This document shows positions 8,476 to 17,471 of a stretch of DNA of 64,000 nt, piece after piece; the stretch's first letter is position 1; each line of letters starts with the position of its first letter. The DNA comes from CAYTMY01 sp964618075 (lineage in GTDB: Bacteria > Bacillota > Clostridia > Eubacteriales > Anaerofustaceae). The notes under the pieces were generated by a model. It made no database searches. It worked only from the letters and a program-made list of their open reading frames with translations, and was not told where the DNA came from. The stretch spans positions 62,001 through 126,000 of the forward strand of contig CAZTZO010000002.1 in the NCBI GenBank assembly GCA_964618075.1. The letters are read 5' to 3'. Made by a program: the position numbers and the translations under genes.

Positions 8476-8517
8476 TAACAGGGCATGAATACTACTTTCA
8501 CGCACTGTTTTTTTTTA
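8476..8517 (+). terminator. Probable intrinsic terminator after the Mrp gene
   Basis: An imperfect hairpin with outer arms AACAG/CTGTT is followed by nine T residues on the plus strand, a few bases after the Mrp stop codon. Two internal mismatches weaken it. Confidence 0.55.
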
Positions 8518-8536
8518 AGCTTGTCTTATATTGATA

Positions 8537-9745
8537 TCATTGTTTTACAATACTCACGCTTCCGCTTGTGTCTGAATTACATGTGCTGGCATTATCAAGA
8601 GTGATATTGATACTGCTTATACTGTCTGCGCTGATTGCTCCTGTCAGGGTCTGGTTTTTGGCGTTTAGTACGAGGGTTCCTCCGTTAGCGCCATCAGTAC
8701 CCCATCTGCCAGAGGACGCCTGTATCAATACAGAAGTGTTTGATAAAGTAACGTTTTCAAATGTTATCTCGGCTTCGGTATTCGTTATATATATCATCGC
8801 CGTGTCATTTGCATTGTTTGAAAGGGTTGAATCCTTTATATAAAGAGTTGAATGAGAAGAAGAAGCGTCCTTGTCTGAGGCATCTCCCGACATACTCTGG
8901 TACATCATTAATCCGTTATTGCCATTGGCAGTTAATTCGCAGTTCGTCAGAGTTACTGAGTTTTTGCCTTCAATGACGAGAGTTTGTGATTGCTTTGCTT
9001 CGCCCTTTGCTCCGTCAACGGTGATATTTCCCGTCGAATATATACAGGGGCTTCCGTCTCCGTCAGTATTCAATGTCGAATTACCGCTTACATTCACGCT
9101 GCCGCCGCCTCTGTCAGTCGCAAGAGCGGCACAGTGAGCGCCCTTTGTGGATATTGTAATATCCGCGGCGTTTATTATGCCTCCATACGTCGCATACAGA
9201 CCTCTGGAGGAATTACCGTCTGTATTTATGGTTGTACTGTTTAGACTAATATTTGCTCCGTCCAAAGCGAATACGGCATTTGCGCCGCTTGCATTCGACG
9301 TAATAGTACAATTGTTTATTTGTGCAACGCTGTTTTCACCGATTACAAGGACGACCGAGTTGATTCCGTAGAAATTATATGAATCACTTACGTCCTGTGA
9401 ACGCGAGCTGTCGCTTTGTGTGGCTTCTCCCGTTTTATTTATCGTCACATCATTTAGTGTGAGCTTTCCGCCGTTTATTACAAGAAATACATTTTGGTCG
9501 GCTCCGGTGCTTTCGTAAGTACCTCCATTAATTTCTGCCTCTATTCCGTCAACTACGTATGCGCCTGAAAAGCTTACTGTTTTCCCTTCGATTTCAAGCG
9601 TTACGCTTCCCGAGGAAAGTGCCGTCGATTCCTTTTTGCTTGAATCCGTTGCCGGATCCGCGTTTGTACTTGTTTGGCAGCCCGATAGTGAGAAAATCAT
9701 TAGAATAGCCGCCGAAAGCAATAATACTCTTTTTTTAATAAACAT
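8537..9745 (-). CDS. Secreted lipoprotein with repetitive beta-helix-like domain
   Basis: 402 residues. The N-terminus has basic residues, a hydrophobic stretch and lipobox LSGC with Cys23, so it should be lipid-anchored on the outer face of the membrane. The rest is rich in Asn, Ser, Thr and Gly with recurring short strands (forms such as 'GKLTLNDVTINKTG', 'NISLNSTTINTDG', 'GGTLVLNAKNQTLTG'), the pattern of right-handed parallel beta-helix or adhesin-like proteins. No catalytic motif is recognised. It has no operon partner. Surface binding or a structural role is possible; a carbohydrate-binding function is also conceivable but not shown. Confidence 0.7.
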   Translation of the reverse strand: MFIKKRVLLLSAAILMIFSLSGCQTSTNADPATDSSKKESTALSSGSVTLEIEGKTVSFSGAYVVDGIEAEINGGTYESTGADQNVFLVINGGKLTLNDVTINKTGEATQSDSSRSQDVSDSYNFYGINSVVLVIGENSVAQINNCTITSNASGANAVFALDGANISLNSTTINTDGNSSRGLYATYGGIINAADITISTKGAHCAALATDRGGGSVNVSGNSTLNTDGDGSPCIYSTGNITVDGAKGEAKQSQTLVIEGKNSVTLTNCELTANGNNGLMMYQSMSGDASDKDASSSHSTLYIKDSTLSNNANDTAMIYITNTEAEITFENVTLSNTSVLIQASSGRWGTDGANGGTLVLNAKNQTLTGAISADSISSINITLDNASTCNSDTSGSVSIVKQ

Positions 9746-9892
9746 ATTTATCGCCTCAATTCATTATTTCGTATTTTTGACGCAATATCATAAAACACGT
9801 CCTATTTGAATAATTTAATACTTAAATGTGAAGTATTGTTGAAGAGTTTATGTAATTATTAAGTTTTTTAAAATATCGGTTATTTCCAATAA

Positions 9893-9917
9893 AAAAAGCC
9901 CGCTTTAAAAGAAGGCT
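9893..9917 (-). terminator. Probable terminator after the TVP38-family gene
   Basis: Read on the minus strand, AGCC and GGCT form a short stem followed by seven T residues, about 50 bp downstream of the TVP38 stop. The stem is only 4-5 bp, so confidence is modest. Confidence 0.45.
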
Positions 9918-9967
9918 CGTTTCCCATTTTAACAAACTGTGATAATCATATATTTATTATACTTTTT

Positions 9968-10660
9968 TCAATTGTCTTTGTTTTTCTTTTTTATGATAGC
10001 TTTATATATAAGCATTCCCGCAATACTCACAACAGCAGTAATGACAAAAACAAGAATAGCGGTCTTGTATTGCTCATTTCCCATTGCGTTTCCTCCGGCA
10101 ATCGACGTTATCAAGGATGGCAGACGCGCAACTCCCGTAATTATCAGCCATTCGCCAAGCTTGATTTTTGTTAAGCCCACAAAATATGTCAAAATATCCT
10201 TTGGCGTGCCGGGGATAAAAAATAAAATAAATATCGTTGCACGAAGCTTATCCGTATCCTGTAAAAATTTAAGGCTCTCGATCTTTTCTGCGGGGAAGAA
10301 TGCTTCCACAGCCTTAATGCCTATTTTTTTAACCAATATGAATATTAAAGCGCTGCTTATAAGTATTCCGATCTCGCACAGTAATAAGCCTTCCCAAAAG
10401 CCGAACGCATAGCCTGCGGCTATCTCAAACGGTTCACCCGGTATTATAGCAACGATGATTTGAAGGGCGACCATTCCGATAAAGGCGCACTTGCCCCATA
10501 AGCCCTTTGAATCTATCCATATTCGAAATTCCTCAGGCTGCTTCAAATGTGCTATCAACGGCTTTCCCACGAAAATAAAAATCACAACCCAAAGAGAGAG
10601 CATAATGATTATAGATACGATAGTTATTATTTTTTTCGTTTTTGCGTCATTTTTTATCAT
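9968..10660 (-). CDS. TVP38/TMEM64 family (VTT-domain) membrane protein
   Basis: 230 residues with a hydrophobic segment near 10-32, a central VTT/SNARE-associated domain containing 'IPGEPFEIAAGYAFGFWEG' near 73-91 and 'FFIPGTPKDILTYFVGL' near 150, and a C-terminal membrane helix ending in a lysine-rich tail. The paired re-entrant F..PG motifs are the hallmark of DedA/TVP38 proteins, which are implicated in lipid flipping or envelope homeostasis. It is monocistronic, and its immediate context gives no further hint of substrate. Confidence 0.88.
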   Translation of the reverse strand: MIKNDAKTKKIITIVSIIIMLSLWVVIFIFVGKPLIAHLKQPEEFRIWIDSKGLWGKCAFIGMVALQIIVAIIPGEPFEIAAGYAFGFWEGLLLCEIGILISSALIFILVKKIGIKAVEAFFPAEKIESLKFLQDTDKLRATIFILFFIPGTPKDILTYFVGLTKIKLGEWLIITGVARLPSLITSIAGGNAMGNEQYKTAILVFVITAVVSIAGMLIYKAIIKKKNKDN

Positions 10661-10831
10661 TCTTTTTTCCCTTTTTTCTTATTAAAATATATTATAAAAC
10701 GCGTGTATTATCTACTGTTTAATGAAAAAATAACACTGATTTAATCTGTCGGTTGCTATTTTCTTTTTTATCCATTTATAGTATGATGTAATAAAACAAA
10801 ATTATAAACGAAAAAAACAGAGGTCGCAAGC

Positions 10832-12007
10832 ATGGATTACGCTGAAGAATCATTGAAAATGCACGAAAAATGGGGCGGTAAAATTACTGTCGAGTCAGCC
10901 GTTAAGGTTTCAAATAAACAACAACTCTCTATAGCATACACCCCGGGCGTGGCACAGCCGTGTCTTGAGATACAAAAAGATATTTCCAAAAGCTTTACTC
11001 TTACACGAAGACATAATTTGTGTTTGGTCGTTACCGACGGGAGCGCAGTGCTCGGCTTGGGAAATATCGGCCCTGAGGCTGCGATGCCTGTCATGGAGGG
11101 AAAATGTGTTCTCTTTAAGGAGTTCGGCTCTGTGGACGCTTTTCCGCTTTGTATAAAATCAAATGACGTTGATACGATAGTAAATACCATATATATGATA
11201 TCGTCCTCCTTCGGAGGGATAAACCTTGAGGATATATCATCTCCCAGATGCTTTGAGATTGAAAAAAAGCTCAAAGAGAAATGCGATATTCCCGTTTTCC
11301 ATGACGATCAGCACGGAACGGCTGTTATAGTGCTTGCAGGTCTTATCAATTCTTTAAAGGCGGTAAATAAGAAAAAGGAGAATGTACGCATCGTTATAAA
11401 CGGAGCGGGAGCAGCGGGCATTGCCGTTACAAAGCTTTTGATAAGCTTCGGCTTTGAAGATGTCATTATATGCGACAGAACGGGCGCTATTTACAAAGGG
11501 CGAAAAGAAGGAATGAATGTCGCCAAAGAAGATATTGCGCTTTTGACAAACAAAAAAACAATCAAGGGGAGCCTTGCAAAGGTAGTGCAGGGTAGCGATG
11601 TGTTTATCGGAGTATCCTCTCCGGGGGTATTGAGTAAGGAAATGGTGCGCTCAATGAATAAGGATGCGATAATATTTGCCTGCGCCAATCCTACACCTGA
11701 AATTTTTCCGAAGGACGCAAAGGAAGCGGGAGCAGCCATAGTAGCAACAGGAAGAAGCGATTACCCGAACCAAATAAATAACGTGCTTGCATTTCCGGGA
11801 ATTTTCAGGGGCGCATTCGACGTAAACGCAAAAGAGATCAATGAAGAGATGAAATTTGCCGCGGCCTTAGCTTTAGCTTCGCTTATAAACGATGAAGAAA
11901 TTACTTTTGACAGAATAATTCCCGATCCCTTCGATAACAGGGTAGCAAAGGCTGTCGCTTTAGCGGTTTCTAAGGCTGCGTTGAAAAGCGGTGCGGCTGT
12001 AAAATAA
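10832..12007 (+). CDS. NAD(P)-dependent malic enzyme
   Basis: 391 residues, typical of the short bacterial malic enzymes. 'AYTPGVAQPC' near 33 and 'VTDGSAVLGLGNIGPEAAMPVMEGK' (in part) near 65-90 are family signatures, followed by 'EDISSPRCFEIE' and 'FHDDQHGTAV' for metal/malate binding. The nucleotide-binding GAGAAGIA is near residue 192. It converts malate to pyruvate and CO2 with reduction of NAD(P). It is followed after 16 bp by the two fumarase subunits, so the operon can take fumarate to malate to pyruvate, or run the first part in reverse. Confidence 0.95.
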   Translation: MDYAEESLKMHEKWGGKITVESAVKVSNKQQLSIAYTPGVAQPCLEIQKDISKSFTLTRRHNLCLVVTDGSAVLGLGNIGPEAAMPVMEGKCVLFKEFGSVDAFPLCIKSNDVDTIVNTIYMISSSFGGINLEDISSPRCFEIEKKLKEKCDIPVFHDDQHGTAVIVLAGLINSLKAVNKKKENVRIVINGAGAAGIAVTKLLISFGFEDVIICDRTGAIYKGRKEGMNVAKEDIALLTNKKTIKGSLAKVVQGSDVFIGVSSPGVLSKEMVRSMNKDAIIFACANPTPEIFPKDAKEAGAAIVATGRSDYPNQINNVLAFPGIFRGAFDVNAKEINEEMKFAAALALASLINDEEITFDRIIPDPFDNRVAKAVALAVSKAALKSGAAVK

Positions 12008-12023
12008 AAGGAGGACTTATAAA

Positions 12024-12866
12024 TTGAGAGATATTCATGTTGATGAGATAACGAAAGCCTTAAGCGAGCTTTGCATACAGGCAAACTGCGTTCTTGGGGA
12101 CGATATTTATTCGTCGCTGAATAAATCGTACATAAAGGAGGAATCCTCTGTCGGCAAGGACATACTTAACAGGCTTGTAACAAATGCAGATATCGCGAAA
12201 AATACTATGACCCCGATATGTCAGGACACCGGTATGGCTGTCGTTTTCTTAGAAATCGGTCAGGAGGTTCATTTAATCGGCGGAGAGCTTTATAAGGCTG
12301 TAAACAGGGGAGTCGGAATGGGCTATACGAAGGGTTATCTTCGAGCAAGCGTCGTTAGTGACCCTCTTGAGAGAATAAATACTAAAGACAATACTCCGGC
12401 TGTCATATATACTGATATTGTTGCGGGTGATAAAATAAAAATTACGGTTTGTCCGAAGGGCTTTGGATCCGAAAATATGAGCAAGCTTGCCATGCTCACT
12501 CCCTCACAGGGAGTAGACGGCGTAAAGAAATTTGTCATAGACAGCGTTAAAGAGGCAGGGAGCAACCCGTGTCCTCCCATTATAGTCGGAGTCGGAATAG
12601 GCGGTACAATGGATAAATGTGCGCTTCTTGCAAAAAAAGCATTGATTCGCAAAATAGACGCTCCCAATAACGAAAAGTATTATGCGCTTTTGGAGGACGA
12701 GCTTTTAACACAGATAAACAAAATAGGTATAGGCCCTGCTGGCTTGGGCGGAAGAATAACTGCGCTGAAGGTAAATATAGAATATTACGCTACGCACATC
12801 GCCGGTTTGCCTGTAGCAGTGAATATCAGCTGTCATGTTACAAGACATGCTTCGTTAGAAATATAA
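12024..12866 (+). CDS. Class I fumarate hydratase, alpha subunit
   Basis: 280 residues, starting at TTG preceded by a strong AAGGAGG about 9 nt upstream; no better ATG is available. 'CQDTGMAVVF' near residue 64 and 'GVGIGGTMDKCALLAKKAL' near 189 match the N-terminal domain of Fe-S class I fumarase/tartrate dehydratase, which supplies ligands for the [4Fe-4S] cluster. With the next gene it interconverts fumarate and malate. Two-subunit class I hydratases of this type also include L-tartrate dehydratase; the malic enzyme neighbour favours fumarase. Confidence 0.92.
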   Translation: MRDIHVDEITKALSELCIQANCVLGDDIYSSLNKSYIKEESSVGKDILNRLVTNADIAKNTMTPICQDTGMAVVFLEIGQEVHLIGGELYKAVNRGVGMGYTKGYLRASVVSDPLERINTKDNTPAVIYTDIVAGDKIKITVCPKGFGSENMSKLAMLTPSQGVDGVKKFVIDSVKEAGSNPCPPIIVGVGIGGTMDKCALLAKKALIRKIDAPNNEKYYALLEDELLTQINKIGIGPAGLGGRITALKVNIEYYATHIAGLPVAVNISCHVTRHASLEI

Positions 12867-12882
12867 TAAAAGGAAGATAAAA

Positions 12883-13431
12883 ATGATATCCCTTACATTA
12901 CCATTGACAAAAGAAGCGTTGAGTACTTTAAAAGCGGGCGATATAGCGGAAATTTCGGGAGTTCTTTACTCAGCGCGCGACGCGGCGCATAAAAGACTTA
13001 TTGATATGATTTCAAACGGTCAGATGCTGCCATTTGATATAAATTCAAGCACGATATATTATGTTGGTCCGACTCCCGCTAAAAAGGGCTGCGTTATCGG
13101 CTCGGCAGGGCCTACTACTTCGGGAAGAATGGATATGTACACGCCTCAGCTATTAGACATGGGGCTTTCTGCAATGATAGGCAAGGGCGAAAGAAGCGAC
13201 GAGGTTATTCAGGCAATAGTAAGGAACCGCGCTGTTTATTTCGGCGCGATAGGAGGAGCCGGGGCTTTGTTATCCTCATGTATAGTTGCTCAGGAGATAA
13301 TAGCTTTTGAGGAACTGGGGTGTGAAGCTATAAGAAAGCTTACTGTTAAGGCTCTGCCCGTCACTGTTATTATCGACAGCAGGGGCAACGACCTTTATAA
13401 AATCGGTATGCAAAAATATGCGATAGAATAA
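12883..13431 (+). CDS. Class I fumarate hydratase, beta subunit
   Basis: 182 residues, corresponding to the C-terminal domain of class I fumarase. Motifs include 'ARDAAHKR' near 33, 'YVGPTPAKKGCVIGSAGPTTSGRMD' (in part) near 61 and 'IGGAGALLS' near 126. It follows the alpha subunit by 16 bp with an AAGGAAG ribosome-binding site and completes the heteromeric Fe-S hydratase. Confidence 0.93.
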   Translation: MISLTLPLTKEALSTLKAGDIAEISGVLYSARDAAHKRLIDMISNGQMLPFDINSSTIYYVGPTPAKKGCVIGSAGPTTSGRMDMYTPQLLDMGLSAMIGKGERSDEVIQAIVRNRAVYFGAIGGAGALLSSCIVAQEIIAFEELGCEAIRKLTVKALPVTVIIDSRGNDLYKIGMQKYAIE

Positions 13432-13454
13432 TTTAATAAAAGGATCGGTTTGAA

Positions 13455-13982
13455 ATGACGCAAAGGGAAAAAATAATTAAAGCAATAGAGGAAACGGGCT
13501 TTGACGAATACCGTGAAATAAAATCAAGCGATATCATATTTTCACAGGACGTATTCAATAGCTGCAAACAGAATATATGCGGTAATTATTCTCAGAATTA
13601 CTCTTGTCCACCGCTTTCGGGTGATATGGATGAAAACAAAGCAAGGTTTTTAAAGTATGACAATGCAATCATAATAAATAAGATAGTGTTTTTAGGCAAT
13701 TACTACGAGCTTATGAAAAAAAGTACTCAGGATGTAAATGAACTGCTCATTGAGCTGAGAAAAAAGCTTGAAAACGAACCGGTTATGATAGCAGGCCCCG
13801 GAGGCTGCGATATCTGTAAAGAATGTGCTGCCAAAACAAATGAGCCATGTCGATTCCCAGAAAAAAAACGTTATTCTATGGAGGGCAGCGGCATGGATAT
13901 CGTAGGTATGTCACTTAAGCTCAATATGACATACAATGCCGGAGATAAAAAGGTCGGCTTCTTCATGATAGTGTTATACTAA
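13455..13982 (+). CDS. DUF2284 cysteine-rich putative metal-binding protein
   Basis: 175 residues. Cysteine-rich N-terminal motif 'C...NICGNYSQNYSCPP' (residues about 36-53) and central GPGGCDICKECA...EPCRFPEKKR (about 115-138) are characteristic of DUF2284 proteins, which are thought to bind an Fe-S cluster. The conserved C-terminal 'SMEGSGMDI' is also present. Last gene of the malic enzyme-fumarase operon, 23 bp after the beta subunit. Function is unknown; its position suggests a link to the Fe-S fumarase or to redox control, which is inference. Confidence 0.8.
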   Translation: MTQREKIIKAIEETGFDEYREIKSSDIIFSQDVFNSCKQNICGNYSQNYSCPPLSGDMDENKARFLKYDNAIIINKIVFLGNYYELMKKSTQDVNELLIELRKKLENEPVMIAGPGGCDICKECAAKTNEPCRFPEKKRYSMEGSGMDIVGMSLKLNMTYNAGDKKVGFFMIVLY

Positions 13983-14031
13983 GCCATAGGTAATTAAAAG
14001 CCATTTAATAAAATTGTTAAACTTATTTTTT

Positions 14032-14075
14032 AAGAAGAATTATACAACTCTTTATATTCTTCTGCTTTAATTGAA
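14032..14075 (+). terminator. Weak hairpin after the fumarase operon
   Basis: AGAAGAAT and ATTCTTCT form an 8-bp stem around a loop of about 16 nt, 50 bp after the DUF2284 stop. The following T run is poor, so it may be a weak or Rho-independent-like terminator or chance. Confidence 0.35.
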
Positions 14076-14099
14076 ATCATGCACGGCTAAAGTCTGAGA

Positions 14100-14128
14100 T
14101 TGACTTTTTATGTCAATGATGATATCAT
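14100..14128 (+). promoter_or_regulatory. Probable sigma-A promoter for the amino-sugar operon
   Basis: TTGACT (14100-14105), 17-nt spacer, TATCAT (14123-14128) on the plus strand, about 100 bp before the dehydratase start. Each hexamer has one mismatch to consensus. Confidence 0.6.
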
Positions 14129-14232
14129 ACTTGGGATATTGTATTTTAGATAAAAAGCTGACATGACATATTTGTAATATCCTTTACATGAAATGAACGA
14201 CTATACATTAAAATAAGGTCGAAACATATATT

Positions 14233-16140
14233 ATGAGTTACGACGATAATAAAAACGAACATAAGAATATAAAGTTTGTCACACAGGGCAAATTCGATAA
14301 GGTAATTCTTTTTATCTCTGACGTTATATTTATAGGCGTAGGGATATATTTGGCGTTGCTTTTGAGATTCGAAGGAGACATACCTCTTGATGAGATAGAC
14401 CTTCTGAAGATATATACTCTTATTATATTCCCCATATACATTATATCGGTAATATCTATGAGGTTGTATAATGTCATATGGCAGCATTCCGGTACAACGG
14501 ATTATGTACGAATCGTTTTATCTATCGCTTTCGCTGATATATTGACTGTAATAATCAACAAGGTATTCGTTTTGCATTTATCCACGGCAGTTCTCATGCT
14601 TACGGGAGTGCTGTCCGTGTTTTTGATAGGCGGATTGCGCGCTATAATAAAGAGCTTATTTGTAATGAAAAACAACAAGGGCAAATCGGATGACGATTAT
14701 CCCGTTATGATAGTCGGTGCAGGTGAAGCCGGCAAATACTGCGCCAGCATGTTCAACAGCTCCGGTGATATAAAAGGAAAGCCTGTATTATTTGTAGACG
14801 ACAATCCCAAAAAGCAGGGAATGAAGCTGACGGATATTCCCATTAAAGGGGAAATATCGGACATTCCTGTGCTTGCCAAAAGACACAAAATAAAGGGCAT
14901 CGTTATTGCGATACCTTCTATTTCTCAGAGCAGATTAAGCGAGATACTCAATATTTGCAGTAAAACCGATTGTCAGGTGCGTATAATGTATTTCCCTCAA
15001 TGCTTCAATGAAGAGGAGTGGAAAAACAACGCCGTATTGAGAGACGCCGATATTTCGGATTTCCTTCCCAGAAAGGAAGTCACTCTTGATGTCGGGCCGA
15101 TCCAGCGATATGTAAAGGATAAAGTTATATTTGTCACCGGCGGCGGCGGTTCTATAGGCTCAGAGCTTTGCAGACAGATAATAAGGTTTTCTCCAAAGCA
15201 GCTTATCATACTCGATATATTCGAAAATTACCTCTACGAGCTGCAACGGGAACTTCAGGATATGTACGGTAAGGACGTACCGATAAAGGTGCTTATAGGC
15301 TCTATCAGAGACAAAAAGCGCATGTCGGATATAATAAAGCAATATCATCCCGATGTAGTTTTTCATGCGGCGGCGCACAAACATGTCCCCCTAATGGAAA
15401 ACAGTCCGCTTGAGGCAATAAAAAACAACGTTCTCGGAACAAGAAACGTTATGGAGGCTGCAAGCGAAAACGGAGTCGGAAAATTCATTCAGATATCGAC
15501 GGATAAAGCTGTCAATCCCACAAACGTAATGGGAGCGACAAAGCGCGTCACAGAGCTGCTTGTGCAGATATTTGCTTCAAAGAGCGATATGGACTGTCTT
15601 GCCGTTCGTTTCGGCAACGTACTGGGCTCTCACGGAAGCGTGCTGCCTCTTATGGAAAATCAAATCAAAAACGGTGGTCCCGTAACCGTCACTCACCCCG
15701 ATATAATACGATATTTTATGACTATACCCGAGGCATCCCAGCTTGTTTTGCAGGCAGGCTCAATGGGTAAATCGGGAACTATTTATGTCTTGGATATGGG
15801 AGAGCCTGTAAAAATAATGGATCTTGCCACAAAGCTGATTCGTTTTCACGGAATGGAACCGAACAGAGATATCGAAATAAAAATAATCGGTCTGCGTCCG
15901 GGAGAAAAGCTTTATGAGGAGCTGATGCTTGCCGAAGAGGAAGCAACAATACTTGAGACCGGTCACAGCCGTATTATGCAGATTTCGCAAAATGGTATAA
16001 ATATTGCCGAAACCGAAGAAAAAATTGAGAAAATGATAAAGGTTGCCCAAAAGGACGATATGTCTGCAATCAATATATTAAGAGATATAGTACCGAACTT
16101 CAAAGACGATAAGCTTGAAGAGCGTCTATCCGATAAATAA
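14233..16140 (+). CDS. Membrane-bound NDP-sugar 4,6-dehydratase (PglF/CapD/FlaA1-like)
   Basis: 635 residues. Residues about 20-140 hold four hydrophobic helices. A first nucleotide-binding Rossmann region begins near 155 (IVGAGEAGKY), and the catalytic SDR domain starts near 300 with TGGGGSIGSELCRQ. The active-site region 'STDKAVNPTNVMGATKR' (near 425) has the Met-x3-Lys variant typical of UDP-GlcNAc C6/C5 dehydratases such as PglF. It should make UDP-4-keto-6-deoxy-GlcNAc at the membrane. It is followed by an aminotransferase and a phosphosugar transferase, the PglF-PglE-PglC order, supporting synthesis of a 4-amino-4,6-dideoxy sugar for a lipid-linked glycan. Confidence 0.9.
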   Translation: MSYDDNKNEHKNIKFVTQGKFDKVILFISDVIFIGVGIYLALLLRFEGDIPLDEIDLLKIYTLIIFPIYIISVISMRLYNVIWQHSGTTDYVRIVLSIAFADILTVIINKVFVLHLSTAVLMLTGVLSVFLIGGLRAIIKSLFVMKNNKGKSDDDYPVMIVGAGEAGKYCASMFNSSGDIKGKPVLFVDDNPKKQGMKLTDIPIKGEISDIPVLAKRHKIKGIVIAIPSISQSRLSEILNICSKTDCQVRIMYFPQCFNEEEWKNNAVLRDADISDFLPRKEVTLDVGPIQRYVKDKVIFVTGGGGSIGSELCRQIIRFSPKQLIILDIFENYLYELQRELQDMYGKDVPIKVLIGSIRDKKRMSDIIKQYHPDVVFHAAAHKHVPLMENSPLEAIKNNVLGTRNVMEAASENGVGKFIQISTDKAVNPTNVMGATKRVTELLVQIFASKSDMDCLAVRFGNVLGSHGSVLPLMENQIKNGGPVTVTHPDIIRYFMTIPEASQLVLQAGSMGKSGTIYVLDMGEPVKIMDLATKLIRFHGMEPNRDIEIKIIGLRPGEKLYEELMLAEEEATILETGHSRIMQISQNGINIAETEEKIEKMIKVAQKDDMSAINILRDIVPNFKDDKLEERLSDK

Positions 16141-16222
16141 ATTAATCACAAAATACTGTTTTATATTATCGTTAATATTATTAACTCTGATGTAAGACAA
16201 TTTTCATTAAGGGAGTAATATT

Positions 16223-17431
16223 ATGAAGATAAGTTTTTCTCCGCCTGACATTACCGAAGAGGAAATACAACAGGTAGCTGAGGCAATGCGTTCGGGCTGG
16301 ATAACGACAGGGCCCAGAACAAAACAGTTTGAAAAAGAAATATCGGCTTATTGCAATACAAAGCACACAGTATGTCTTAACTCTGCGACAGCTGCCCTGG
16401 AAACAACGCTTCGCGTACTTGGAATTAAACAGGGAGACGAGGTCATTACAAGCGCATACACATATACTGCGTCGGCTTCAGTCATAGAGCATGTGGGAGC
16501 AAAAATAGTTTTGGTAGATACGGCGCCCGATTCCTTTGAAATGGACTATCAAGCGCTCAAAGAGGCTATAACCGAAAAAACGAAGGTTGTTATACCTGTC
16601 GATATAGCGGGTATTATGTGTGATTATGACAGAATTCACGAGGTCTTAAATCAAAAGAAAAGCCTGTATGCGCCTTCAAATGAGATTCAAAAGTTATTTG
16701 ACAGACCGATAATCATTGCTGACGCCGCACATTCGTTCGGTTCAACGTATCATAGCCAAAAATCGGGGTCTGTAGCGGATTTTTCCTGTTTTTCGTTTCA
16801 TGCGGTTAAGAATTTGACAACGGCGGAGGGCGGAGCGGTAACATGGCTTGAAAGAAAAGGGCTCGATTCCGAAAAGCTTTACAACGAATATATGCTCTAC
16901 TCGCTTCACGGTCAGAGTAAAGACGCTTTGGCAAAGCTAAAGCCCGGAGCGTGGGAATATGACATCGTTTATACCGGCTATAAATGCAACATGACGGATA
17001 TCTTTGCTGCGATCGGCTTGGCACAGATGAAAAGATATGACGACTTGCTAATGCGCCGCCGACAGATCGTTAAGGCTTACGACAAAGAATTAATACCTTT
17101 GGGAATAAAGTGTCTTAATCATATAACAGCCGATAGCGTTAGTAATTGTCATCTGTATTTAATTCGTATACCGGGCATGGACGAAGCAGCAAGAAACGAC
17201 ATAATAACTCAAATGGCGCAGGGAGGTGTTGCCGCAAATGTGCATTACAAACCTCTGCCGATGCATACCGCATATAAAAATCTGGGCTTTGATATAAGCG
17301 ATTATCCGAACGCCTATAAGCAATTCGCCAATGAGATAACATTGCCGTTGCATACACTGCTAACCGATGAGCAAGTAACATATATAATAAATCTTTTAAA
17401 AGACATTCTTAAAACAAAAGGGCTTATTTAA
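16223..17431 (+). CDS. DegT/DnrJ/EryC1/StrS family PLP aminotransferase (PglE-like)
   Basis: 402 residues. It opens 'ISFSPPDITEEEI' and 'ALRSGWITTGP'-like (AMRSGWITTGPRT), the standard N-terminus of UDP-4-keto-6-deoxysugar aminotransferases. PLP-binding features are 'DAAHSFG' near 172 and the Schiff-base Lys in 'FSFHAVKNLTTAEGG' near 194. It would transfer an amino group, usually from glutamate, to C4 of the keto sugar produced by the preceding dehydratase. RBS AAGGGAG is about 8 nt from the ATG. Confidence 0.92.
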   Translation: MKISFSPPDITEEEIQQVAEAMRSGWITTGPRTKQFEKEISAYCNTKHTVCLNSATAALETTLRVLGIKQGDEVITSAYTYTASASVIEHVGAKIVLVDTAPDSFEMDYQALKEAITEKTKVVIPVDIAGIMCDYDRIHEVLNQKKSLYAPSNEIQKLFDRPIIIADAAHSFGSTYHSQKSGSVADFSCFSFHAVKNLTTAEGGAVTWLERKGLDSEKLYNEYMLYSLHGQSKDALAKLKPGAWEYDIVYTGYKCNMTDIFAAIGLAQMKRYDDLLMRRRQIVKAYDKELIPLGIKCLNHITADSVSNCHLYLIRIPGMDEAARNDIITQMAQGGVAANVHYKPLPMHTAYKNLGFDISDYPNAYKQFANEITLPLHTLLTDEQVTYIINLLKDILKTKGLI

Positions 17432-17471
17432 ATAAGTAAAATAAAAGCTCTTAAAAAATGGAGGGGAGCGA

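Noticed and set aside
7640..8510. Antisense open frames across the Mrp gene
   Set aside because: They lie on the opposite strand of a gene with clear P-loop motifs, have no RBS and no recognisable domain.
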